Part shown: positions 35,343 through 44,956 of the stretch, piece after piece
Numbering within the stretch: position 1 is the first letter of the stretch
How the letters are laid out: each line of letters begins with the position of its first letter
From: Trichaptum fuscoviolaceum
Lineage: Eukaryota; Basidiomycota; Agaricomycetes; Hymenochaetales; Trichaptaceae
Assembly: GCA_910574455.1 (NCBI GenBank)
Contig: CAJSYZ010000012.1
Span: forward strand, 985,317 to 1,049,316
Reading direction: 5' to 3'
Length of the DNA: 64,000 nt
Notes under the pieces: model-generated
Databases searched by the model: none
What the model saw: only the letters and a program-made list of their open reading frames with translations
What the model was told of the DNA's origin: nothing
Program-made: the position numbers and the translations under genes

Positions 35343-36816
35343 ATGGAGTCGTATGTCAATCTTTTGAGTCCGATTGAAAATCTCTCCTTCACGTATAATA
35401 CAAATCTGTGAGCCCTTCCTCTCACTTTGAAGTTTGAATGTAATCAACTCTTTTCCAGAAATACAACAAGTGATTCTGACAACACCTGCAAACCATCGTC
35501 CCCACAAGCGTCCAACCATTACTATACACCGACTTCTAATTCAGAGGATCAATGGCACAATATGCTACAAGGTCCTCAGGCCGATACCTTCAATTCTAAT
35601 TCATGGGGAGATGTGCAGTCATATCCGGAGCCTGTACGTTCTTTGGAGGAACCAATTCTTACATCAAAATTGCTAACATCTGTACCAGGACTATATGCTA
35701 GCCTGGCGCTCACAAATGTTTGGATCGCTATCAGATTCTTTGTCAGACTCACCTGCTACCTCATCGTCTTCAGTTCTTTCGTCTGCTACTTGTTCTCCTT
35801 GGGAGACATGCCCTGCTCTTGCCCCGGAAAGTCCGGAACTTCTTGCCGAAACTCAAGTGCTGGACATTGGTCATGGTCAGACTTCACATTTGTTCCTAAG
35901 CCCGGAGGACATGCAGGCACTCATACTTGAAGATTTGTCGCTTTCCCCATTAAGATCATCCGCTTCTTTACCGTTTCATGACACCGGAATGGCCGAGTCG
36001 TTTCAATCCATGCATGCCCGCCCTGCTCCAATCGATACTACAAACACGTTTAACAATGCACTTAACATTAATTTGTCGGGAAATGAGACACCTGTCGCCA
36101 TTCACCATAACCCAGATTTCGCATTATCTTTGGATGATAATCAAGCCACCCCCATAAGTACGGTTGGCCCGACACATGTTTCCCACCCTTTCTTCCCTCG
36201 CTCCGCCTCCGACTCAGCCGCCATCCTTCATCCAGTCGAAGAAAATACCGGAGTCAGCTCCCCGATTACGGAGGCATTTGAATCAGAGAGCTCGCTGGAT
36301 AGTAGGGTTACGAGAAGAAAGAATATCCGAATGGTGTTTTCAGATGACGACTATATGGACGAGAGTGATGACGATTACGATGAGGATGATGTTGAAGAGG
36401 ACTCTCCGCGCAAAAGGCGAATGAACTCGCTCAAGTCGCTGACTGATGGAAGCGCATCTTCGGACTATGATGGCGAACGCCGGGGGTCTCCATCATCGTC
36501 TCGTAGCGTAGGGAGAAAAGGCGTTGGAAGCCGCCGCTTTTCCACCATCGGCGAGCGGAAATCAAGTACCAACTCTAAACGGAAGACAAAGCGTCGTCAC
36601 CACTGTCCACGCGAAGGATGCCAGTCGTCCTTCACTAGGTACACCGATATGGAACGCCATCTAGCCACTGTACATCGGCCAAGCGACACGGACGCAAATA
36701 GGTGCACTTTCTGTCATAAGGCATTCTCTCGTGATGATGCTGTCCTTCGCCACGAAAATGATAGCTGCCCCATGAGGCCGAAAAAGAGAAGATCCGGCAA
36801 CAATATCTGGCTATAA
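35343..36816 (+). CDS. C2H2 zinc-finger transcription factor (two fingers, C-terminal)
   Basis: Three exons (35343-35407, 35459-35633, 35689-36816) give 455 residues. Start is ATG at 35343 (MESYVNLLSPIENLSF). Most of the protein is Ser/Thr/Asn-rich and probably disordered. It is followed by an acidic patch with many Asp (DDDYMDESDDDYDEDD) that may activate transcription, and a basic NLS-like SKRKTKRRH. Two fingers follow: HCPREGCQSSFTRYTDMERH and CTFCHKAFSRDDAVLRH, the second ending with a Cys ligand (NDSC) instead of His. The protein ends with PKKRRSGNNIWL. Expected in the nucleus; target genes unknown. Confidence 0.88.
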
Positions 36817-37197
36817 CCATTCGTCTATCCGGACAGCCTCAACGAAGGAATACGTCAGTTCGTGTGAGAAGGCCTTCATAGCGATTCATGTACGTCACTT
36901 CGGCTTTCGTTTCCCTTGGGTCTAATTACAGTAACGTATATACACATTACCGATAGCTGTCTTTCTCGATTTTATTTATAATGTATATAAACGAGCTACT
37001 GCCCGTCTAAAACCTCAGACTCTGTGGATTTTCTCAAGTATCTTCGCACACAAGTATATATTAGCACATTTCATTCGGAATACAAGGCATCATGTACCCA
37101 AAATTAGTATGCAATAATGATTAAAGAATTTAAACATGCAGGGAGTTGACCATGCGCATCCTCGACACTCTACGCATTGTGGTTAAAAACAACTACT
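36817..37197. other. convergent 3' spacer
   Basis: AT-rich spacer between the zinc-finger gene and the reductase gene; both 3' ends. Nothing else seen. Confidence 0.5.
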
Positions 37198-38478
37198 TCA
37201 CAGGTTTGAAATTAACTTAGGATGTTTTGGTGTATCAGCTATCCGGTAAATGAGTTTTTCTCCGCTGACCTAGAGCGAATTTGAGTTTCAAGTTTAGTTG
37301 CGCCATTACTAGGCTTACCTGGCCCTTGTGCATATATTGTAGGCCTTCTTTGACACTCGCTAGTCCATATGGGAATAGCTTCACAGGACCTGGACGTAGC
37401 TCGCCCCTTGCCAGGAGGTTTGCGATGAGGTTACAGGCCATAACGCCAAACTGATACATATTAGGGTCCGCCGAGCATTTCAAAGGATGCTCAAACGCCT
37501 GCAAACGAAAGGCTTGAGTACAGAACACGAATTGCATCAAGCTGTAGACTCACTTTTCCTAGTAAAAGATAACCTAGAGAGTGCCTACATTCGACGTCCT
37601 TTCTACTCATGGTGTATTCATTCAGGATGACACTGACTATACCGCCTTCAGCTCCGATACACTGGGCTATTTTTTCCGCAGTGTCGCCTTCGCTGATGCA
37701 ATCTAAAGCGAATTTCAGCTTTCCCCTTGTAGCGGACACGATATTTTGAGGTGTCTCCGGATCAGAGCGGGAAAAGACCAAGTCCGCACCCATCGACCTC
37801 AGGAGTGCAAAGTTCCGTGGCGATGAGGTCGCAATCACACGCAAACCCGACAGGCGAGCGAGTTGTATAACGAAGTGACCGACAGATGATGAGCCTCCCC
37901 ATACTAGAAGATCGGTAGGGGTCGAGACTGGGTCTGGCGGTAGAGGAAACCTCAGAGATTGATAAAGGCACTGGCAGGCAGTGAGACTCGCCACACTGAT
38001 TTGCGCTGCGTCTTCGAGTGACCATGTAGCAGGAATGTGAATTAGGAGTTGCGCATCCGCAACTACGTATTCTGCGAACCCGCCATTGTTCCGAATCCCT
38101 TTGTGTAGTAAAATCATTAGAATAGTGTCCTATAACGCGCAGGGAATCTTTTCAGGCTGACCTCCGTGAACGAAAGCAGCAACGCGCTCTCCAATGGATC
38201 GGAGACCCACAGGTACATTAGGTCCGATCGTTTCTATCGTGCCGGATATATCGCACCCGATAATAGAGCCTATCGTGGTGAAGTAAAGAGGAAACTTCCC
38301 TAGGACGCTGATCAGTATCAGCTGCAGTTCGGATATCTCTGGACTGACAATCTGCGGGATTTTGAGCAGCAGTATGGACTTTTATAACGGCTTCTCCGGG
38401 GCCGGGGACTGGGATCGAAACATCAGAGAGAGCGACCTCCCCGCGACCCACCACAGTGACTGCCTTCATCGTATGCAT
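37198..38478 (-). CDS. medium-chain zinc-less reductase (quinone oxidoreductase / ToxD-like)
   Basis: NADPH-dependent reductase of the MDR superfamily, cytosolic. Five exons (38478-38349, 38299-38162, 38098-37554, 37498-37319, 37269-37198) give 354 residues in exact phase. The N-terminal GroES-like part has MKAVTVVGRGEVAL, VPGPGEAVIKVHTAAQNPAD and IIGCDISGTIETIG. The Rossmann part has LLVWGGSSSVGHFVIQLARL, with a SSSVG-type nucleotide-binding loop, then ATSSPRNFALLRSMGAD. The end is YGLASVKEGLQYMHKG then VSGEKLIYRIADTPKH, which requires the last intron (37270-37318); without it the frame ends early at 37235. The four structural-zinc Cys are absent, as in the ToxD / trans-enoyl-reductase branch. 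A broken relative lies at 57626-58528. Confidence 0.9.
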
Positions 38479-38511
38479 CTTGACCCTTGAGATGAAGATC
38501 AGTAAGAGGCC

Positions 38512-38526
38512 GGGGGGGGGGGGGGG
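38512..38526 (+). repeat. G15 homopolymer
   Basis: Fifteen consecutive G (C on the coding strand of the neighbouring gene) 34-48 nt upstream of the reductase ATG. It could affect promoter structure or be a length-uncertain sequencing site. Confidence 0.8.
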
Positions 38527-38654
38527 CGATGGGGTTCATGTATCATATGTATATGTCGCAATTAAACGAAGAGAAACATAAACTTAGTCCGCGGACAGTA
38601 ACGGCCGGCAAGAATTTCAGACCATTTCTATCGGTCGTAATGCCGAGCTCCTAT

Positions 38655-38748
38655 AGCCTGAGAGAGGGGGGGCGGACGAACTAAGCCTATAATGGTCAGC
38701 TAGCCTGAGAGAGGAGGGGCGGACGAACTAAGTCTATAATGGTCAGCT
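38655..38748 (+). repeat. tandem duplication of a 47-bp unit
   Basis: Two adjacent copies, 38655-38701 and 38702-38748, starting AGCCTGAGAGAGG and ending TATAATGGTCAGCT, differ at two positions. Very recent local duplication in the upstream region of the reductase gene. Confidence 0.95.
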
Positions 38749-40399
38749 AGTACGGAGACAGAACAAGTTGAATTATGCGGTATGCAGCTTCCTGATGAGC
38801 GTGATGCTTTGGTACCCCAGTCTCCAGAGTCATTTTTCTATTGGTGCGCTTCTTATTAAACTCAAGTGGCAAGTTAATTGTCAGTGACTCCCAGGTATTG
38901 GAAATGTATCTTAATAAATGACCGAACCGATAGACTGGGCTGATTCTTTGATGGACGAGTTGTCAGTCCGCGTAACAGCACTGAAGAAGAGCATTACCTA
39001 TGTAAGAAGAAAGTCAGTGAGAATTGTATGGTAAGTATGTAGTAAACGAACATGTAGTGTGATATCTTAGAGAGTTGTGTTCCAATTATGAAGTTAGACG
39101 TGGAAAGATGCTACAACAAAATATCAGTGCATGTTTGCAGAGGTGAATAGGCCACAATACTTAGATATAGAGTAGGCTCATACCCTATATACCAAGTGAA
39201 CGGAGAACTGAAGATCAGCCTGATAATAGTCGCGATTTTTCGTAGGCCAAACAAAACACTACCGACGGCTTCGGCAGTCATCTACATCAAATGAGAAGCT
39301 TTATATATCCACCTCTTTCAGGGCTGATAGACCGCTGATACTGATCTCCCAGAATTTCTATGGCAGTGGAGGGTTGGTTTGTGATTCAATGGAGAAGCGT
39401 GAACGAGTGATTGTCCTGTTCATTATCCTATCAAGGACAGGGTTCGCCCACAGCGCATAAAAGTCAGCAATCTTGGCTGCCAGTAGTACAAGAGGTGTAA
39501 ATATCTGTCAGTCGGTAACAATCAGTGTACTGGGACTGATACTGCGAACCATTAAGAGAAGAGTCGAATACATAGTTTTCGTCGTACTTCGACCTTGAGA
39601 AGGAGGAGCCCCGTTTACGAAATTATTGGCAGGGTGGGATATCTCTAGCAGAAACTGATGGTTATACGATTTGCAGACTTCCGAAGCTAGTCGCCGAGTG
39701 CGTGACTTGTCAAAGATAGTACATCGGCCCGTAGGAAGCAGAGAAGAAACAGTACATAGTCCTCATGGCGGTAAGCAAATGAACGTCTTCAAGATTCAAG
39801 AGTAGCGATGACATTGACATGATGGATAGATCTAGCTGATAGCTACTCAGTAAATAGTCGTCAAAACTTATTGACTATAGGTACGACGTACCTGGCCACT
39901 GGCATATCAACTTGAATCCAACAAACTCGTTATGATAACCATATTTTCGATATAAAAAGTTTCGGTGGTTGTTGATAACTTCGACATGCGAAAGGTCATA
40001 GGCATTTGCGTATGTATGTCCCTTACACGTTGAGAAGGCCTCGACTGAGCTGGGGAGAGTTGTAGATAAGAAGGAGAAAAGAAGTAAACTTAAAAGATGG
40101 CACGGCGGAGGGTGTACTCCCTTCCAGAGACCTCGGTCACCTATTAGTATGGCAGCAAATGTTCTCTTTCTTCAAATTCCTGCAACACCCGCATAAATAA
40201 ATGTACGATACAAAGTCAAGATATATCTGATATCATGAGTCTGATCCTTGTTACAGGGAGGTGTATATGAAAAGACATTCTAGAAGTCTTACAAAGGTAT
40301 CAGATGTCCTCTTCATACCGATTTAGATACATTTACAGCAGTTGAGATATAAGTGTCGTGTGACACAAAACGCTTTCTCATCGTCAACGTCGAGCAGCC
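38749..40399. other. 1.6-kb intergenic region upstream of Ecm14-like gene
   Basis: AT-rich, no frame longer than about 60 codons. GATATAAAAAG lies near 39950 and is too far from the ATG at 40400 to assign. Nothing else supported. Confidence 0.45.
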
Positions 40400-42069
40400 A
40401 TGATCCCCAAGCTGTTGGCAGCACTGTTGAGGTTCTCTGTAATCTCCCTTGTGGCGGGAGGCTACGTTGAAGACAACGAACAGACACCCTTATCTCTGAA
40501 GCAGACCTCGCACGATGACCAAGTTGTTGGGAAGACAGACAGCTTGAAAGCTCATGGGCCGGTGAGCATCATCACCTGTATTCTGCATTGAAAGGAATGC
40601 ATACTAAGCTACACAATGTGAAGGCTCATCCAATACCGCCGCACCGGAACCCAAGCACTGACCCATGGGGTCTTTCGAACTTCACAAATACTACCTACCA
40701 CAATTCATATCACCCTTTATTCGAGATAGACTCTTTCATGGATCACCTAGCTGCTCTCTATCCTGAACATGTTTCGATCTATGAACTAGGACACAGCGCG
40801 GAGGGCCGCGAAATGCTCGCAATGCATATCCATGAAGGCTTTAGCGAAGGAGAGAATGTCGACACGAAGAGGAAGACGAGGACTCCGAACGGGAAAAAAG
40901 GGTTCGTGATAATGGGTGCTCAGCATGCTCGAGAGGTGTGTTCTGTTGTGGACTTGCCTTACCTTACTTACATACCAACTTATTTCTCAATGTTATATTT
41001 GTTCAGTGGATTGCCTCTGCTACCGCCCTTTACCTCGCGCATGCCCTTGCATCTAACGCGTCGACAACAAAAGGAGCACTGTCACACTTGCTATCCGAAT
41101 ATGACTTTCACATCATACCAGTGCCCAATCCCGACGGGTATGTGTATACTTGGGAGTCAGATCGCTTCTGGTACAAGAACCGAATGCCATTAGGTCCAGA
41201 CGAAGCTTGTGTTGGTTTAGATATGAATCGGTGAGCAGCTGTACTCCACCATTGCAATACGCTGCATTTTTCTGATAACCGCTACAGGAATTGGGTGAGC
41301 ATATACAGCTTAGGCTCATCTGGAATCCCGCTTGAATAAGATGTCTTGTCAGGGATACCGTTGGTCTCCAACAGAATCGCCTGATTATCTTAAAGAAGGC
41401 AAGAAGAAAGGAACACCCGGCCCTGGACCTGCAGATCCATGCTCGCATTGGTATCCTGGACGCAGGCCATTTGAGGCGCCGGAAGTCAACAACATCGCTA
41501 ATCACATCACGCGCCTTCCGAACCTCGAAGGCTTCTTAGACCTCAGAAGTTACGGACAGATGGGTACGCAGTCTTCCTTTACTTGGAGTACCTTAATTCC
41601 ATATCCGTCTCTTGTGAATGGCCGTGTTTCGACCCCGTTCATATATCTGTTGTTTATATGACTGAGTTTACCGACAGTGAGTTGGCCGTTCTCGTTTACA
41701 TGCGACCTCCTTCCGCCCGATGCCGAGGATCTCTTCGAGGCCGCTCTCGGTATGGCACACGCCGTGAAGAAGAAGCACGGAACTACGTATACGGTACGAC
41801 TCCTCTATCGTCCAGTACTCAGTGTCATTGCTCATCTACATCGTCACGAACAGAGTGGCAGCCTTTGCTCGATGCTTTATCCGGCACCGGGCAACATACT
41901 GGACTGGATGTACGGTGATGTGGGCGTAACGTTCGCGTATGCTGCCCACCTGCGCGATACGGGCACGTATGGTTACGCACTTCCGAGCGAATGGATCCGT
42001 CCGGTCGGCGAAGAGACCGCGACGATGCTCGAATACCTTGCGGCCTTCATAAAAAAACCAAGGTTTTGA
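40400..42069 (+). CDS. ecm14: Ecm14-like M14 carboxypeptidase, probably inactive
   Basis: Secreted or vacuolar M14-fold protein. Seven exons (40400-40561, 40609-40935, 41007-41230, 41288-41294, 41353-41563, 41678-41793, 41854-42069) give 420 residues. An N-terminal signal sequence (LLAALLRFSVISLVAGG) is followed by only a short pro-segment. Zinc motif HAREW is present, as are VPNPDGYVYTW, WYKNR and LDMNRNWGYRW. The third zinc ligand region reads FLDLRSYGQ, with Arg where active enzymes have His. The catalytic-Glu region reads AYAAHLRDTGTYGYALP, with His where active enzymes have Glu. Loss of the Glu is the known hallmark of the Ecm14 pseudoproteases; the Arg at the zinc ligand goes further. 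Exon four is only 7 nt. Confidence 0.85.
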
Positions 42070-42418
42070 TCATGGCACTTCATTCATTCCGCTGACCTGC
42101 TCTAATGTCGTAATTCATGCAATCTGTGGTGTAACAGGGTGATGTAAGATAAGGGTCTGTTGTGCTGAGTGTATCTCTAGACGTCGTGTATATGGTTATG
42201 GACCTTTGTTTTCTTTTGCTATTGTAACTGTATGTCTAATCGCGTTCTAATCAATGGTTTTGTCCTTCATCTTCGAAGACCTCATGACTCTCAACGAAAT
42301 ACTAACGAAGGTCCCTCAGAGCGGAGTGGAAGTCGTAGAGCATATTCGTCATCTGAGATGAAATCGCACCATATATGGTTCAGAGCTTCACGTTGGCACA
42401 GACAGAAGAATCGGCTGT
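42070..42418. other. 3' flank of the Ecm14-like gene
   Basis: Short spacer before the inverted-repeat element. No supported gene. Confidence 0.4.
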
Positions 42419-42458
42419 ACGAAAAGGCCGCCTACAAGTGCCGCCGCTGCCGCATGCA

Positions 42459-43168
42459 GTAGGCGGCACTTTCTATACAGGACCGCATGCAGTACTACAG
42501 TGGGGAAAGGCCGATTTCCGCAATTCCGAGCAGGCCGCAATTTTAAGCGTAAAACTCCGATTTTTAAAGTTCTGCTATGAAACCAAGGGAGAAACGCTTA
42601 TTTATGCAATAAAAAATTTTCCGGACTTTTGTTTCAAATTTTTTCGGAGACAAAAACTTGAAATCTCCCGGATTGAGCTCGGATTGAATTGGAATGCTTT
42701 GAAATACTGTTCTGAAGCATTTCCGAGCATTTGCAAAAATCTTACCATCAAGGCTTTCCTCTTGGGGTATCAAGCTATTGGTCTCGGACATTACCTGATG
42801 GGGTTCAAACCCGGGGAAAAGTAGGTCAAATTTCAAAAAAAAAGCTGATGAGAAACCACCGGATTGGTGAACAGAGTCAATTCCGAGTATTCCGAGCCCG
42901 TGGGAAAGCTCTAAAAGGCGGTAAACACCAAATTTAGCAGCATGTTTCAAATTCTGAGGTGTCATTTTTTTCGGAATACATTTTAAGAAAATCTAGTCAA
43001 TAAGAATTGAAGATACAATGCATTAGAAGCTATTTACATGGTTTCAGGGTCATTGGTTAAAATTTGTGTCAGGAGAAGAAATGTATTTAAGTGGGCTTCG
43101 GAATTGCTGGATGTGGCCTTTCCCCACTGTAGTAGGCGTAGGCGGTCATTGTACAAAGTGCCGCCTAC
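42459..43168. repeat. nested 710-bp inverted-repeat unit
   Basis: Directly inside the left outer repeat, 42459-42530 (starting GTAGGCGGCACTTT, with CTACAGTGGGGAAAGGCC and GCAATTCCGA) pairs with the reverse complement of 43097-43168. The pairing is imperfect over about 72 bp. The shared outermost GTAGGCGGCAC links it to the outer element's motif family, so it may be a smaller relative nested inside. Confidence 0.65.
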
Positions 43169-43941
43169 GGTCTCGTAAGTGACCGGGGGCAAGAGCCCCG
43201 ATAATATCTCAGATCTATCGAAGACCAAATAAATGTCACGAGACTATGGTCTGGGTCACTCTTTAGTAAATATATTCTCATACAATTTGCTTAAGTCAAT
43301 ATTGGGTGTATTAAGTTAGTTGAAAGTATGATATTAAGTGTTGTTAAGTTAAAATCAGGACAAATATACTGTGTGACTTGGTGTCCGAGAACAGCCTGAG
43401 GGGACAAGTGGACAAGTGGACAACTTGAAGGATTACCGAAAACCGGGTAACGGACATTGACAAGTTTTACGAAGACATGTGCCATTTTGGTCTCTATTTC
43501 TCGTAGTTAATTATCATTTATTTTATATCTTATTAGTACATTACAATAGACAGTACTGTGTTTGTTTTATATCTAAACCACTTCTGCTATGCAAGTAATC
43601 ATATTGTCGTATGCAAGATCTACAATTTGATGAGTGGCTGTGGGAAACTGAATGCATGGCTGTGTTTGTACCTGAGTCTAGTACGCTTTGGGAAGGTTCG
43701 GGACCCCGTTGCAACTCTGCATGCGGCTTGACTGCAGTCTTCAAGCCTGTATGCGGTAGTGTATGCGGCACTTCAGTGGCTGTGCCAGGGTTTGCATGCG
43801 GCATTTTTGACAGGTAGGCGGTAGTTTTGACAGGTAGGCGGCACTGCATGCGGCAGTTTTGACAGCTGTGGCACATGCAATGACTTCATTAATTTCTACG
43901 GTATTTTATCTTATTTATCATTGGTTCCGTGTCTGCAGTCT

Positions 43942-44005
43942 TGCATGCGGCAGCGGCGATACTTGTAGGCGGCTGCATGCGGCAGCGGCGGCACTTGTAG
44001 GCGGC
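43942..44005 (+). repeat. tandem pair of a 32-bp unit at the right terminus
   Basis: Two copies, 43942-43973 and 43974-44005, of a unit beginning TGCATGCGGCAGCGGC and ending CTTGTAGGCGGC, differing at two positions. The second copy is part of the right terminal inverted repeat, so the terminus itself was duplicated. Confidence 0.85.
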
Positions 44006-44013
44006 CTTTTCGT

Positions 44014-44956
44014 CAGGCCGCAGAAGAATCCATATCCGAGAGTAGTACCAGGATGTATATGTTCTGTATATACACGTACACGATGAAGAAATGCAAGGTA
44101 GAACATACAAGCTACAGTCGCATGAAATGATATATATCACAGTGGTGTGTAACTATAAAGGACAGACCAGATAAAGAAGGCGGAATGGATAATGAATGAA
44201 GATAAGACAGGTCAATAAAGTCACATTTGTACAAGGGAGATAAAGTCATGGACAGTCAGAAATTGCAGGGAATGGACCAGGGAAACCAATTGAATGATGA
44301 CGTATGAAGGAGAGGGAAGAAGAGTGGAATATAGACAGGCGAGGCGAAGGACAATCATATAATGCAAGAGGTACATAGATGGTGTCACGAAAACAAACCC
44401 TACTTGGGAGTCGGGATGATTGTCGAACCGCAGAGAAGAGCTGTACGGTGAGAACACATCGGGTCCAGGTCACAAGGTGGAAACTGTAGGCAATAAATAA
44501 GAAGGTAGAGGCGAGCTGCGACGAGTGATGGGACACATGACCAGGATACACTATGCCTGCAGCCTGTACATGCACGTATAAAATACGAGATTGGAACTTG
44601 AGGCAAGAACGAGCCATCCTGGGAAGCAACGGCCGTCCTTATACGTATTCTTCAACGTGTTGCGCCCGGACACATAGGCCGAGATAAAGACGAAATGAAG
44701 ACAGTCTTCTATAATCTGCCTTCAACTTCGGAGCGGTGGTGACACGAACGCCGCACAACGCCTATATCGGATCACCCATCACCATCCCATTCAGATGAAC
44801 TGTAATATATGAGATAATGAGCCTCGATGCACGAGGGATATAAATGAGATACACGCAGACGCACCTTCTCCCTTTCTTCTCCCTCCCCTCCCCTCCTCCT
44901 ACCGCTTCACTTCCCGTCAAGACCATACACGCGTTTCCGGATATCAGCACCACCCA
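44014..44956. other. intergenic, 3' region of ATG13
   Basis: Downstream of ATG13 on its coding strand. A 127-codon minus-strand frame at 44246-44629 has Ser/His/Pro-rich composition and no family match; judged non-coding. Nothing else seen. Confidence 0.4.

Larger units (their letters stand above)
42419..44013. mobile_element. 1.6-kb element with perfect 40-bp terminal inverted repeats
   Basis: Left end 42419-42458 begins ACGAAAAGGCCGCCTACAAG and ends GCCGCTGCCGCATGCA. The right end 43974-44013 is its exact reverse complement over all 40 bp. The inside is AT-rich with no convincing transposase, and the right part is full of short GCATGCGGC and TAGGCGGC motifs, as sub-terminal repeats often are in DNA transposons. 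No clear target-site duplication is visible (left flank ggctgt, right flank caggcc). Best read as a non-autonomous DNA element or a foldback; the autonomous partner is unknown. Confidence 0.7.

Noticed and set aside
35427..35930. Alternative frame at the start of the zinc-finger gene
   Set aside because: Overlaps the real exons; the spliced frame from ATG 35343 runs in phase into the zinc fingers.
37235..37269. Reductase ending at the early stop (…KTHLPDS)
   Set aside because: Splicing out 37270-37318 restores the family's normal C-terminus VSGEKLIYRIADTP, so the early stop is an artefact of reading the intron.
44246..44629. 127-codon minus-strand frame downstream of ATG13
   Set aside because: Probably in the 3' region of ATG13; composition unlike a folded protein and overlapped by another frame.
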